Of a stretch of DNA of 64,000 bases, positions 25,026 through 35,050 are shown one piece after another. The stretch spans positions 28,057 to 92,056 of the forward strand of contig CAJTJP010000009.1 in the NCBI GenBank assembly GCA_910576855.1, written 5' to 3'. The translations under genes and the position numbers were made by a program. The notes below the pieces were generated by a model. It worked only from the letters and a program-made list of their open reading frames with translations, searched no databases and was not told the origin of the DNA. Positions within the stretch are counted from its first letter, which is position 1, and each line of letters begins with the position of its first letter. Source of the DNA: Erysipelotrichales bacterium (GTDB taxonomy: Bacteria; Bacillota_I; Bacilli_A; Erysipelotrichales; Erysipelotrichaceae).

Positions 25026-26468
25026 ATGCTGATAAAAGATCATATGCTGGCAGAAGCGATTGCGCGTTCACTTCATAAAGAGAAAGCCAACATCACAACC
25101 GATGATTTACACACAATCACAGAAATTCATGCGCGAGGAATGGAAATTCAATCCTTGGACGGCTTAGAGTACTGTGAAAATTTGACCTATCTCGATTTAT
25201 CGGGCAATAACATTGAGGTATTAAATCCGCTGCGTAATTTACGCAGTCTTGAGGTAATTGACCTCAGTAAAAACCTTTTGCGTGATATTACGGCTCTTCA
25301 CAATGCTCGTAATTTAAAACGCTTGAATCTTTCAAGAAATAATCTGTATGTCATGGATATTTCGGCAATCAATACAATGAGCAATCTTGAGGAATTGAAC
25401 TTGAATCGCTGTAAGGTAGATTCCATAACCTATTTAGAGGGCTGTCATCGCTTGAAACGCTTATGGCTGGGTATTGAAGGCGGACGCTTTCCTTTCGGTA
25501 TCTTAGGTACGCTGAAAGAATTGAAGGAGCTTCATTTAAGTAAAATGTGGATGTATGAAATCTCTGATTTGACTTATTTGGCACAGTTGGAAAAGCTTGA
25601 TTTATCGACGAATCTGTTTTCCGATCTGTCACCGATTTCCTCAATGAAGCATTTAAAAAGCTTGAATTTGGCGAATAATTGTTACTTGAAGGATTATTCT
25701 GTTTTAGCGGATTTACCTGATTTAGAGGAACTGAATATTTCTTATAATGAACTGGAGGATTTCTCTTTTTTAAGCAAGCTGAAGCACCTAAAGGATTTAA
25801 GGGTACTGCAGTGCGGCTTCAGTGATCTGCGTATTTTATCAAAGCTTGACGATATGGAGAAATTGGATATCTCGGATAATCGCATTCAGCACTGTGAGGC
25901 GTTAAAGCATATGAAGAACCTGCGTTATTTTAAGGCGAGCAGCTGCGGAATCAAAAGCATTGATTTCTTAAAGAATGCGAAGCATATCAAGGAATTGAAT
26001 CTGTTCAACAATAATATTGAAACAATTGAGGTGTTGAAGGACTGTGTGGAAATGACGAATCTTGATGTGGGAAACAATAATATCAAGGATATCACTTGTC
26101 TTTCTGAGATGAAGAACCTGGAGGGCTTGGGCTTAGCCAACAACAATATCAAGGATTTAACACCGTTGGCCGAATTAAGTAATCTGGGAACACTGGATTT
26201 ATACGCAAATGTAATTACCGATCTTAAGCCGTTAAAGAAGCTTATCAATCTTGTTTCATTGCGCTTGGATCATAACGGTATTTATGATTTACAGCCGTTG
26301 GAGGGCTTGCGTTATTTGACATCACTGACATTGAAGGCAAATTATATTACGGATGTAACGCCGTTATTGAAGCTGAAAAATCTGATTGAGCTTCGCTTAG
26401 TAGATAATCCGATTGAAAATATTGAAGTATTAGAACCGTTAGATGTCTATGAGAAATTAACGGCATAA
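25026..26468 (+). CDS. Cytosolic leucine-rich-repeat protein (internalin-like repeats)
   Basis: A 480-residue protein made almost entirely of ~22-residue LRRs of SDS22/internalin type (for example NLTYLDLSGNNIEVLNPL, then NLRYFKASSCGIKSIDFL), about eighteen repeats from residue ~40 to the end. There is no signal peptide, membrane segment or anchor, so it should stay in the cytosol, unlike internalins. The N-terminal 40 residues (LIKDHMLAEAIARSLHKEK) are a short helical cap found in some Firmicute LRR proteins. Its role is likely protein binding; no partner is suggested by the neighbours. GGAGG seven bases before the ATG at 25026 overrides the longer frame from 24912. Confidence 0.85.
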   Translation: MLIKDHMLAEAIARSLHKEKANITTDDLHTITEIHARGMEIQSLDGLEYCENLTYLDLSGNNIEVLNPLRNLRSLEVIDLSKNLLRDITALHNARNLKRLNLSRNNLYVMDISAINTMSNLEELNLNRCKVDSITYLEGCHRLKRLWLGIEGGRFPFGILGTLKELKELHLSKMWMYEISDLTYLAQLEKLDLSTNLFSDLSPISSMKHLKSLNLANNCYLKDYSVLADLPDLEELNISYNELEDFSFLSKLKHLKDLRVLQCGFSDLRILSKLDDMEKLDISDNRIQHCEALKHMKNLRYFKASSCGIKSIDFLKNAKHIKELNLFNNNIETIEVLKDCVEMTNLDVGNNNIKDITCLSEMKNLEGLGLANNNIKDLTPLAELSNLGTLDLYANVITDLKPLKKLINLVSLRLDHNGIYDLQPLEGLRYLTSLTLKANYITDVTPLLKLKNLIELRLVDNPIENIEVLEPLDVYEKLTA

Positions 26469-26495
26469 AATATCAGTTTATTTGATAAGCATCAT

Positions 26496-26519
26496 AAAAG
26501 ACTGCGGCTGCAGTCTTTT
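26496..26519. terminator. Bidirectional terminator between LRR and lactonase genes
   Basis: AAAAGACTGC (26496-26505), loop GGCT, GCAGTCTTTT (26510-26519). The arms give A/T-runs in both directions. Confidence 0.88.
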
Positions 26520-26529
26520 ATTTATTCAT

Positions 26530-27510
26530 TTAAATACGATAGGCCCATGTCAGCTGCATACCGCAGGACAGAATCTTTTCATCAGTAATTTTAATAGCCT
26601 CACCGCTTTCCGGATTCATTTCAAAGACAATCAGATTATCGCTGTCCTTATGAAGTACAAGCATCCATCTGCCCGTTTCATCAATAAGTGCATCGTAAGG
26701 ATTCAAACCGCCGCTTTCCATCATACCGCACTCCTTCAGATTTCCGTGAACGATTTCAAAACAAGCGACAGCGGATACACCGTCTATTAAAACATATAAG
26801 TATTTTCCGTTTGGAGAAAGCAGCATTTTGCGGCTGATACAGGACTTACGCCACCCTTTCGGCAATAAGGAACAGATTTGTTGACAGCGATAGGTTCCGT
26901 GCTTACCGATCTTATAAACATAGATTTCATTGGCTTCCTTGCTGAGGATATAGAGATATTCTCCGCTTTGATGAATCAACAGTGCTTCGGGAGCGCTTCC
27001 CTTTGCCAGCTCGATATGTCTATCAGATGGCTCCAGTGTTTCTTTATCATAGCGTAAAATCATATCACTGCCTTTACATACGATATAGATGGTATTTTCA
27101 TAAATCAGTATCTGCTTACACCGGGCATTTTCCTTTAGCTTGATGCGCTTCACGAGTCTTAATTTACCGCCTTCTTTTTTATAGACAGTAATAATATTGG
27201 ATATGTCGTTTGCCGTATAAACAAATTGATCCGCTTGGGTAATATCACAGTCAAGGGTATCGGTCATCATCCGTTTATCCATTTGATAGGGTATTTCCTG
27301 ATGACAATCTAAGTAAATGACTGCAGGATCGTTTTCCTTTTGTGCCGATACCAATAATTCAAAACGGGAATAATGAAATGTTTGAAAGGAAGAACAGTCG
27401 TAATAAAGTGAACCGCCTTCGATAGCTCCCTTTAAGGTATCAAGCTGATATCGATAGACTCCGGCTGATTGATTATGATTTGTGCCGACATAGAAAATAA
27501 CCTTACTCAT
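26530..27510 (-). CDS. Lactonase family protein (6-phosphogluconolactonase-like beta-propeller)
   Basis: 326 residues beginning VIFYVGTNHNQSAGVYRYQLD, the start pattern of the YbhE/Pgl seven-bladed propeller family. Repeated blade motifs follow: FVYTANDISNIITVYKKE, EYLYILSKEANEIYVYKI, GKYLYVLIDGVSAVACFEI and NPYDALIDETGRWMLVLHKDSDNLIVFEM. Family members hydrolyse 6-phosphogluconolactone, but many paralogues have other or unknown substrates. It overlaps the upstream ogt gene by eight bases, so the pair is co-translated. Confidence 0.78.
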   Translation of the reverse strand: MSKVIFYVGTNHNQSAGVYRYQLDTLKGAIEGGSLYYDCSSFQTFHYSRFELLVSAQKENDPAVIYLDCHQEIPYQMDKRMMTDTLDCDITQADQFVYTANDISNIITVYKKEGGKLRLVKRIKLKENARCKQILIYENTIYIVCKGSDMILRYDKETLEPSDRHIELAKGSAPEALLIHQSGEYLYILSKEANEIYVYKIGKHGTYRCQQICSLLPKGWRKSCISRKMLLSPNGKYLYVLIDGVSAVACFEIVHGNLKECGMMESGGLNPYDALIDETGRWMLVLHKDSDNLIVFEMNPESGEAIKITDEKILSCGMQLTWAYRI

Positions 27511-27967
27511 GATCTGTACCTGCCTCTAATCGCAGCAGAAATTCCTTTCGATCTAATCCCCCGCCGTAACCGCACAGTGTTCCGTTTTTCGCAATCACGC
27601 GATGACAGGGAATTATAATTGAAATCGGATTATGATGGTTCGCTCCCCCTACCGCTCGTACTGCCTTCGCATGTTCAATGCTTACAGCCTGTTCATAGTA
27701 GCTGCGTGTTTCTCCGTAAGGAATTTTAAGCAATGCGTCCCAGCATAAGCGCTGAAATGCAGTACCCTTTAAAATATGAAGCGGTAAATCGAATTCCTTT
27801 CGTTTTCCGTCAAAATATTCCCGAAGCTGCTGCTTTGCTTGTTCAATCAAGGGATTATAGCTCTCCGGTTCCGTTTTATTTTCACAAAAAATTACCTCGC
27901 ATATTCCGATAGAATCCGCACCGATTTTCAACAGACCGATCGGTGTTGTTAAATAGCCGTAATTCAT
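27503..27967 (-). CDS. ogt: Methylated-DNA-protein-cysteine methyltransferase
   Basis: 154 residues. The suicide methyl-acceptor motif IIIPCHRVI places the active cysteine at 121; GTAFQRLCWDALLKIPYGETRSY and the winged helix with VRAVGGANHHNP complete the DNA-binding domain. It repairs O6-alkylguanine directly. The longest frame starts at a GTG (27976); AAGGGTG a few bases before the ATG at 27967 makes that the better start. It is the first gene of a two-gene unit with the lactonase. Confidence 0.93.
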   Translation of the reverse strand: MNYGYLTTPIGLLKIGADSIGICEVIFCENKTEPESYNPLIEQAKQQLREYFDGKRKEFDLPLHILKGTAFQRLCWDALLKIPYGETRSYYEQAVSIEHAKAVRAVGGANHHNPISIIIPCHRVIAKNGTLCGYGGGLDRKEFLLRLEAGTDHE

Positions 27968-28023
27968 AATTATCACCCTTTTTATTTTACACCATTCTGC
28001 GTATGAAAGCTACCATATAATAG

Positions 28024-28060
28024 AAAAAGGTAACAGATATACTTTCATACATCTGTTACC
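28024..28060 (-). terminator. Terminator of the GH31 gene
   Basis: Minus strand GGTAACAGAT/ATCTGTTACC, a perfect 10-bp stem, then TTTTTC, 40 bases after the stop. Confidence 0.9.
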
Positions 28061-28099
28061 GATTTGTTAATACATTACAGTGTTATTAATCAATAAAGA

Positions 28100-31000
28100 C
28101 TAATCCTCTAACACTTTCTCCATTTTCTTAGTGACAAAGATCAATACTGCACCAAGCAGGATAAATGCTGGAGCACTGCTTACCGGCATTGTCGTTGACG
28201 TTGCCGTATTTACGATCGGAGAATCACTTGAAACGATTGCATAATAGGAATTATGGCTTGTCTTGAAAGTGATATATCCGTTTTCAATCTTAGATGGGAT
28301 TGTAGTTGCTTCTCCGTCATCGGAAATATAGACAATTCCCAAATAACGCTTAGCTAATAATTCATCATCTAATTTGATCTTGATCGTAAAGCTTCCGTTC
28401 GGTGTATAGCTTACACCCTTGCGAAGCATATAGATATCAAAGATTTTCTCGAAGTTGTATTTAGCTACATCATCTTTATTCTTGATTGAATCGATGATTT
28501 TCGCCTTAACATCTGCCGCTAAATCCTCAACAATCAGCTGAACATTCTCAGGGAATATGCCCTCAGCGATTACATTATTCACGTTATTTACAATGTGATC
28601 AACATATCCCGGCTTTAAAGATGGGTTTGGTTTAATTGGATTTGATGGGTCCTTACCGCTGTTTTTCTTTAATGCCTTGATTGCATCATTTACTGATTTA
28701 GTTGCTGCATCAACTTCTTTTTGCGTAGCATTTGGATCACTGAGAACCTTTTTAGCTTTCTTAACTGCATCATTCAGCTTTTTAACTGTTGCGGAAGTAT
28801 ACTTAGAAGTATCAACCTTTTCAGCTTTAGCAATTGCAGCCTTCAAAGCAGATAAGTTTGCCTTTTCGCTCAGGCCTTCGATTGCCTTCTGTAATCTTGC
28901 ATAAACTGTATCCACTTCATCCTTGGATGCATTTTCTTTGTTCAATACGTCCTCTGCATCCGCTAACGCATTCTGGAATGCTGCCCAGCTTGCTGGTGTA
29001 TAATTTTCATTTTCAGCATCCTTGTATTCATTGTACAATTCACGTAATGCAATATCATCTACAGTCGGTGTTCCATAGAAGCGTAACTCAGAAATACTTA
29101 CGATTTCATCGTTTTGGTTATACTGCGGATTTCCCGTAGAGCCTAAAATGTTAAGCTTGATATAGCGTGCTTTTACTGCAGCAAACTGCATTCTTTGATA
29201 TTCATTGCGATTTACAATGTGATGGTTTCCGTCTTCTTCAAAAGTGTATACACCGACAGAAGTAAAGTTCTTACCGTCAACACTTGTTAAAATTTCAGCC
29301 TTTGTGATATCACCGTGAAGAGCACCTGGTCTTGTTAAGAATGTGACATCAGTCATCTTATAGAGTTTACCCAAATCAAATGTCAACCATTGCGGCATTT
29401 TCTTTTGACCCTCTGCATATGATGAATGCCAATAAGTAGCTTCATTATAATCTAATACATCATTAACTAATCCTGTACCATTTTCATAAAGTCCGGTCGC
29501 ATCACTTGAATAATCGATAATAGTAATATCGGTATCCTTAGAAGTATTGATTAAGTTTCCTGTCGGTAACGGTCTAACTTCCAAATCAGCGATTGCCTGA
29601 CGAATAGCAGAAGTTGCATTCTCTACATCTGCTCTTGTATAGCTGTCACTGTTCAACAGTTCTACTGCTGCATCTAATGCTTCAGCTACTTTAGCATAGC
29701 TTTCATCAGTATACAGAGATTTTTCTACTGCTTTAGCTTCCTCGATTGCTTTCTCTAAGTTGGAAATATCGATACCTTCTTTAACAGTAATCTCATAAGT
29801 TGCTTTAACAGTCTTGTCAGCTGCACTTGTAAGTGTAATTGTTGCGGTTCCCGGCTTATTACCTTTTACTTTGTAAACAGGATTGCCGTTTGCATCAGCC
29901 AATGCAAGGATAGTCGCAACAGAAGAATCGCTGCTTTCAACAGTGAAGTATTTATTTAATGCTTCTTCAGGCGTGACAACTGCATCTACAGCACTTAATT
30001 GTCCTACATAAATTTCTTCTGCATTTGTATCGGCAGGAGCAATTGCTGTAGGTTTAACTGCTTTATCCTTAAATAAGAATTCTACCTCAGATAAAGTAAA
30101 CTGAGCCTTGGTATCTTTCTTATCCTTAAGAATGGTGAAGTCTACCTTAGTAACCTTCTTAGAAGGATCCATTTTCATTCTCAATGCTGCACCATCTACT
30201 TGGTCAGTATCAGCTAATACTATACTTTGCTCGCCTGAATCAGTTCCGTCATCATAATAAACCTTGTAACTTGCTTCAGTTACAAAACCATTAGAACCTA
30301 CCTGTGCATTGTAAACTGCGCCATCAGACATTACAATCGGCTGATTCATTTCAAAGTGCAGTGTTACCGGCATCTTAGTATCAATAGTCGCGCAATCAGG
30401 TAACTTAGTATCGGCTCCCCCCGTAGGATTGCAATACTTCAACTCAAAGCCTCTGTCCATGAATGCACCGTCGAATAAAGAATTATAAGATTTTTGGGCA
30501 ATCATGGACTCTACATTTGTTCCGTCATCTGTAGGATATGCAGCATTTGTAATCTTAACGGACATATTGTTTAAGCCGTATTTAGTTACTGTTTCTTCCG
30601 GAACCTCAGGAATTTCAGGAGCTTCATTTACAGTATTGGCAAAGCTGAAATCAGGACCGATAATAGTTGCAGTTGATAAATCGATAACATCAGTATCTCT
30701 TGTATCGATATCCTGCTTAGCAGTAAATGTTACTGTAGCTACAACACCGGTACCGTTAAAGGTAAGCTTATCACCTCTGTTGGCAAATGCTAAATTCACA
30801 TAAGAGCTTCCGCCGTTATAGTCTTTAGCAATTGATAAATTTGTCATCTGAGCGATAGAAACTCCCTGCTCCAAGCCGGTATATTGAATTTTTGTCTTGT
30901 CGTAGTTGATGATTGCACCGATCGCATTCAGATTTTTAACATTGTCTGCATATACATCTACTGTGAATGTTTCTCCGGCCTTGATGGTATCTCCGCTTGC

Positions 31001-34000
31001 TAACAGAAGCGCTGAACCGGATACAGAACCCGTTTTCTTTGTTCCGCCGTCGATTTTGAACATTACGAATGAATAATCATATACATCGTAAATATTGTTG
31101 CGGTTGATATCACCGTAGTAGTTTTTAATCTGAATCGGGAAGTTAGGATCTTCCATATTACCGCCGAGATAGTTGGTCATATTAGAATAATCAGTTTCAG
31201 TTATCTCATCATTGTGTTTTGTACTTCCTACTTCAATCGGGCGTTTACCTTCCTTGGTAATAACCTTAATTTCTCTTGCAGAGAAGAATGTACCTACTGA
31301 TGCACGAGGTATGAATTTAATATATCGTGCCGCATCATTAACGGTAATCGTTTTCACATCAGCATTAATATCCCAATCATAGAATTCAGGCTCACTCCAG
31401 TGAACTCCGTCCAAGCTGTGAGAGAATTCCATTCTTGTAACCGTACCGTTAGCATTACCTGCAGGCTTTCCGTCATCTCGAGGATAATATTCAATAGTTT
31501 CAAACTCATATGCTTTTCCGTAATCAACAGTCAACGTTTCATTTATACCGCCACCGTTAGAATGGAAGCCACCGTCTCCTGTCTGTAAAATCTTATCAAA
31601 CGCTAAATTAGCAGTATGAGCACCCCAAATATCACCGGTCCATGTAATTTTTACCGGATCAGGTGTATTTCTCCAAGGATCTTCTTTTGATTTTGTTTCC
31701 AAATAATCAGACCATGCAGAATATCCGTCAGCATTTCTTGCACGTACTCTGTATCTGTGAGTAGAATTGTATGCCAAATCAGTGTTCTCATAGAATAGTG
31801 CGCTACCGACAGAGTTAATTGTACCGTCTGCTTCCACTTCATAAGAAGTAGCACCGGATACAGCATTCCATTTTACTTTGATGCTTGTCGGTGTTTTATC
31901 ATCTTCAGGAGCTCCGATTCCTGTAGGAGCAGTTAATGCACTGTTTTCTTTATCTTCACCTAAATTACCGTCATTCACAAATCCTTCCACAGTCAATACC
32001 TGCGCACCGCTGTTAACATCGAATTCAGGGAATGATACATAAACCTTAGGTGTAGTTTCAATTTTCGTTGACTTGAATGCTTCACTGTCCATTGCATATT
32101 TGTTTAGGTTCGGTGTTTCATCATAGAACCAAACAGCCTCATTCTTAGCAGCCTTTTCATTGAATTCCTCAAGGCTTGCTGCTTCAGTCAATGCACCGTC
32201 TGAAGAAATCGCTGCATCGCTTCCGTTTTGAATTGTTACTTTTGAAGGCTTAGCGCTAACATTAACAACAAAGGTTGAATGTCTGTTTGAATCATATCCG
32301 GCATAAGAACCGCTTGACTGTCCGGCAGTTAATGTCGCAACATTACCATCTACTGTTGAAGTCAGCTTTGTTGTAACAGTTCCGCCGTAATTCGGTGTAC
32401 CGTCTACCATGTCCATCGTAATACCGTCATCTTCTTTTAATGTATAAGAAGTTCCTTTAGTTCCCGCTTTCGCAGACGGATAGAATTCAATAATTCTTCT
32501 TGTTTTATCTAATCCCTTAGCATTATCAGAAGTTTTAGCCATCGGATTGTTGTTTTCTTCATACATCGGGATAATTGCACCGTTCTTTACGAACAGCGGT
32601 AATTTCCAAATCGGTGCATCGAAGTTGTTTAAAACCTGACCACCGCGATATTGCTCGCCGGTGAAGTAATCGATCCAAATATCAGAAGTACCCGGCAAGT
32701 AAATATTGTTGCGGATATCATTACCATCTGCATCTGCAGCAGTGTCCTGATAAACGGGAGCTACTAACAGATTCTCACCAAACATATACTGATACTGAGT
32801 CTTAGTACTGTAGGTGTAATCATTTGCTTCCTCTAAGAACATTGCGCGAATCATCGGTAGGCCTGTAGAGGCATTGATTGCTTCTGTATAGATATAAGGC
32901 ATAAACTGTGCTTTCAATTTTAGATACATACGGTTAATGGCAGTATAAGGATCACCGTGTCCGTATGGCTTCTTGGCGATGTTACCCCAACCGTCCATAT
33001 CCAACATTGTCTGAGTGAAGGTCTTGAACTGAAGGTCACGAGTTGTGATCAAATCACTGCCGCCGAAGATTCCGTCAACATCACTTCCGATGTTCGGGTT
33101 ACCTGATAAGCTTTGTCCGATATATGTCGGGATGTGGAAACGTATATATTCCCAGTTACCACCTGTCTGGTCACCTGTCCAAACGCTTGCATAACGCTGG
33201 AAGCCTGCCCATCCGTCCAATGATACGACTGTAGGACGCTTACCGGATGTTGATAAAATGTTATAGCCGTCTTGTACAGAATCCATTGCCATTGCATAAC
33301 CTGCACCTACCCATGCAACGTCAGTTTTCAATGCTGACACACCGGCAGTATTTACTTCCTTATTAAAATCACGCAATGTATGCAGACCCTGATAACCGCC
33401 ATCATTTAAAGATGTCTGCGGAGTTAAGGCAGCCTGTGTCCAAAGTCCGGTACGAACACCCTTTGATTCGGCATAGTCAGTAAATGACTGTAAGTTTGCG
33501 ACGTTAGCATCTATTGCCTTTGTCATTGCATCCGTAGTGGTTTGACGATCTTTCGCTTGATAATAACCGTTTTGACCATAGCCGCAACCATAACCATCGT
33601 TTGGCAAGAACCAACCTAACGGCATATCATATTGTTCATGTCCGTCAATTACCGCTCTTGCAGAATACTTATAAGTATCTGTGCTGTAAGCTGCTCCCTT
33701 GAACAGGCTGGCATCAACGGTAGGTCCGGTATTGTTCAAAGACTCTGACATTTCACCGTCTTTGATTACATAACCTGTTCCTCGTCCTGTTTCATAAGAG
33801 GTATTTCCATCCTCCATTTTCCATCCGTAGCTTCCGCTCACTGCACTTTCATGCCATCCGTCACGATTATAGCAGTTTAAATGAGAAAGATAGAATGCGT
33901 ACTCCGGAAGCAGCAACGGATTTCCGGTAACCTTGAAATAGCCTTGCAATAATGATTCTGCAGTTTGTGCTACATTGTTCTCATCAGAAACGAAGTAGTA

Positions 34001-34804
34001 TGCATCAAACTCGTTCTCATTATGCTCGGCAGTTACCACATCTTCATCGGATTTACCAAAATCATACCACCCCGGTTTAAATGTATTACGTAATACACCG
34101 TAGCCCTTGGAAGACCAGTAGAACGGATTCGGTGAAGAAACACCGCCGTCAACCCAGCTGCTCTCATTTGCGATATGAATTCTCTGTCCCTTATGGGTGA
34201 AGCGCCCGTTCTGTGTACCGCCTCCGAAGAAATATTCATTATCGCTTGTCACCAGGTTCTGATATGTAGTAGAGCCTAATTGCAGCGGCTCTGCTTCCTC
34301 CATAACCACAGTATTAGCTGCATTTTTAATCGACATTTTTGCCGTTGTTTTATCCAATACAATTGTCGTATAGCCGTTTGTAATTTCAAATGCTGTCGAT
34401 GTTTCATTTACAGTAGCATTTGGTTTACTGTACTTAGAGGATGTATCCTCCTGCGCCTGAATGCGTCCGTCATAATGCTTTGCCGCTTCCTCGCCTGCTT
34501 CGTCTCCGGCTTGGGAATATACCCACGGAGTTGCCCACTGAGAAAACTCCTCGCTTGGATCGACGTTATAACGGAAAACGTCATTCTCTAAAAAGGTTAT
34601 ACGACCTTTTACATCACCACCGTTAAAGGTAACGTCTACAACATTAGCCTTAGCGGTAGCACTCTCAACTGTTGCCAAAGTAGTTCCCTCAGCACGTTCC
34701 TGTGCTGCAACGCCTGCAAGATCCTGCAAACCCAAAGCACTTAAGAACATTGCTGAGCTTAACGCAACTTTAGCACTCTTTTTTAAATAATTTGAGATAT
34801 CCAT
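28100..34804 (-). CDS. Secreted multidomain GH31 glycosidase with cohesin, CBM32 and FIVAR modules
   Basis: A 2234-residue surface enzyme. Signal peptide ~1-35. GH31 N-terminal beta domain ~60-320; catalytic barrel ~325-700 with likely nucleophile Asp ~495 (LKTDVAWVG) and acid/base Asp ~575 (GSDVDGIFGG); C-terminal beta domains to ~900. Then FN3 (~958-1038), CBM32 (~1045-1190), a single dockerin-like repeat GDINRNNIYDVYDYS (~1230-1256), a cohesin-like domain (~1262-1395), an unrecognised beta domain (~1405-1580), an Ig-like BIG2 domain, FIVAR, a second CBM32 (~1745-1915), two more FIVAR, a last domain, and an anchor-like tail VNTATST plus helix plus KK. The motifs resemble GH31 alpha-N-acetylgalactosaminidases rather than the usual WxDMNE glucosidases, so a mucin glycan substrate is inferred. 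AAAGGAG six bases before 34804 fixes the start. Confidence 0.88.
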   Translation of the reverse strand: MDISNYLKKSAKVALSSAMFLSALGLQDLAGVAAQERAEGTTLATVESATAKANVVDVTFNGGDVKGRITFLENDVFRYNVDPSEEFSQWATPWVYSQAGDEAGEEAAKHYDGRIQAQEDTSSKYSKPNATVNETSTAFEITNGYTTIVLDKTTAKMSIKNAANTVVMEEAEPLQLGSTTYQNLVTSDNEYFFGGGTQNGRFTHKGQRIHIANESSWVDGGVSSPNPFYWSSKGYGVLRNTFKPGWYDFGKSDEDVVTAEHNENEFDAYYFVSDENNVAQTAESLLQGYFKVTGNPLLLPEYAFYLSHLNCYNRDGWHESAVSGSYGWKMEDGNTSYETGRGTGYVIKDGEMSESLNNTGPTVDASLFKGAAYSTDTYKYSARAVIDGHEQYDMPLGWFLPNDGYGCGYGQNGYYQAKDRQTTTDAMTKAIDANVANLQSFTDYAESKGVRTGLWTQAALTPQTSLNDGGYQGLHTLRDFNKEVNTAGVSALKTDVAWVGAGYAMAMDSVQDGYNILSTSGKRPTVVSLDGWAGFQRYASVWTGDQTGGNWEYIRFHIPTYIGQSLSGNPNIGSDVDGIFGGSDLITTRDLQFKTFTQTMLDMDGWGNIAKKPYGHGDPYTAINRMYLKLKAQFMPYIYTEAINASTGLPMIRAMFLEEANDYTYSTKTQYQYMFGENLLVAPVYQDTAADADGNDIRNNIYLPGTSDIWIDYFTGEQYRGGQVLNNFDAPIWKLPLFVKNGAIIPMYEENNNPMAKTSDNAKGLDKTRRIIEFYPSAKAGTKGTSYTLKEDDGITMDMVDGTPNYGGTVTTKLTSTVDGNVATLTAGQSSGSYAGYDSNRHSTFVVNVSAKPSKVTIQNGSDAAISSDGALTEAASLEEFNEKAAKNEAVWFYDETPNLNKYAMDSEAFKSTKIETTPKVYVSFPEFDVNSGAQVLTVEGFVNDGNLGEDKENSALTAPTGIGAPEDDKTPTSIKVKWNAVSGATSYEVEADGTINSVGSALFYENTDLAYNSTHRYRVRARNADGYSAWSDYLETKSKEDPWRNTPDPVKITWTGDIWGAHTANLAFDKILQTGDGGFHSNGGGINETLTVDYGKAYEFETIEYYPRDDGKPAGNANGTVTRMEFSHSLDGVHWSEPEFYDWDINADVKTITVNDAARYIKFIPRASVGTFFSAREIKVITKEGKRPIEVGSTKHNDEITETDYSNMTNYLGGNMEDPNFPIQIKNYYGDINRNNIYDVYDYSFVMFKIDGGTKKTGSVSGSALLLASGDTIKAGETFTVDVYADNVKNLNAIGAIINYDKTKIQYTGLEQGVSIAQMTNLSIAKDYNGGSSYVNLAFANRGDKLTFNGTGVVATVTFTAKQDIDTRDTDVIDLSTATIIGPDFSFANTVNEAPEIPEVPEETVTKYGLNNMSVKITNAAYPTDDGTNVESMIAQKSYNSLFDGAFMDRGFELKYCNPTGGADTKLPDCATIDTKMPVTLHFEMNQPIVMSDGAVYNAQVGSNGFVTEASYKVYYDDGTDSGEQSIVLADTDQVDGAALRMKMDPSKKVTKVDFTILKDKKDTKAQFTLSEVEFLFKDKAVKPTAIAPADTNAEEIYVGQLSAVDAVVTPEEALNKYFTVESSDSSVATILALADANGNPVYKVKGNKPGTATITLTSAADKTVKATYEITVKEGIDISNLEKAIEEAKAVEKSLYTDESYAKVAEALDAAVELLNSDSYTRADVENATSAIRQAIADLEVRPLPTGNLINTSKDTDITIIDYSSDATGLYENGTGLVNDVLDYNEATYWHSSYAEGQKKMPQWLTFDLGKLYKMTDVTFLTRPGALHGDITKAEILTSVDGKNFTSVGVYTFEEDGNHHIVNRNEYQRMQFAAVKARYIKLNILGSTGNPQYNQNDEIVSISELRFYGTPTVDDIALRELYNEYKDAENENYTPASWAAFQNALADAEDVLNKENASKDEVDTVYARLQKAIEGLSEKANLSALKAAIAKAEKVDTSKYTSATVKKLNDAVKKAKKVLSDPNATQKEVDAATKSVNDAIKALKKNSGKDPSNPIKPNPSLKPGYVDHIVNNVNNVIAEGIFPENVQLIVEDLAADVKAKIIDSIKNKDDVAKYNFEKIFDIYMLRKGVSYTPNGSFTIKIKLDDELLAKRYLGIVYISDDGEATTIPSKIENGYITFKTSHNSYYAIVSSDSPIVNTATSTTMPVSSAPAFILLGAVLIFVTKKMEKVLED

Positions 34805-34911
34805 TTTTTTCTCCTTTCCTATCTTAGAATAAAACTTAAACTCTAACCTTTCTCTGCATTTAACACCCCTTTTCACTGTCTACAAAAGTACACCTTTATA
34901 GACATATCAAA

Positions 34912-34930
34912 ACAGGCAATAATTGTCTGT
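34912..34930 (-). other. Hairpin in the GH31 mRNA leader
   Basis: Minus strand ACAGACAA/TTGCCTGT (one wobble pair) followed by TTTGATA; a second stem GTCTA/TAGAC with inner AAAG/CTTT lies at 34879-34904. Together they sit in a ~240-base leader and might attenuate or stabilise the mRNA. Confidence 0.4.
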
Positions 34931-35027
34931 TTTTTCTTGCGCATTTCATCGATTTTATCAATAACCCCTCATGTTTATAATTGTGTACATTAAGATATAC
35001 TGTATCCACATTAAGCATATAAGACAC

Positions 35028-35041
35028 TGATAACGCTTTCG
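35028..35041 (-). promoter_or_regulatory. cre site (CcpA/HPr-Ser-P) at the GH31 promoter
   Basis: Minus strand CGAAAGCGTTATCA fits TGWAARCGYTWNCW at 13 of 14 positions (first base C for T). It begins about ten bases after the -10 box, that is just past the expected start point, a repressing position. Confidence 0.7.
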
Positions 35042-35050
35042 CGCACCTTA

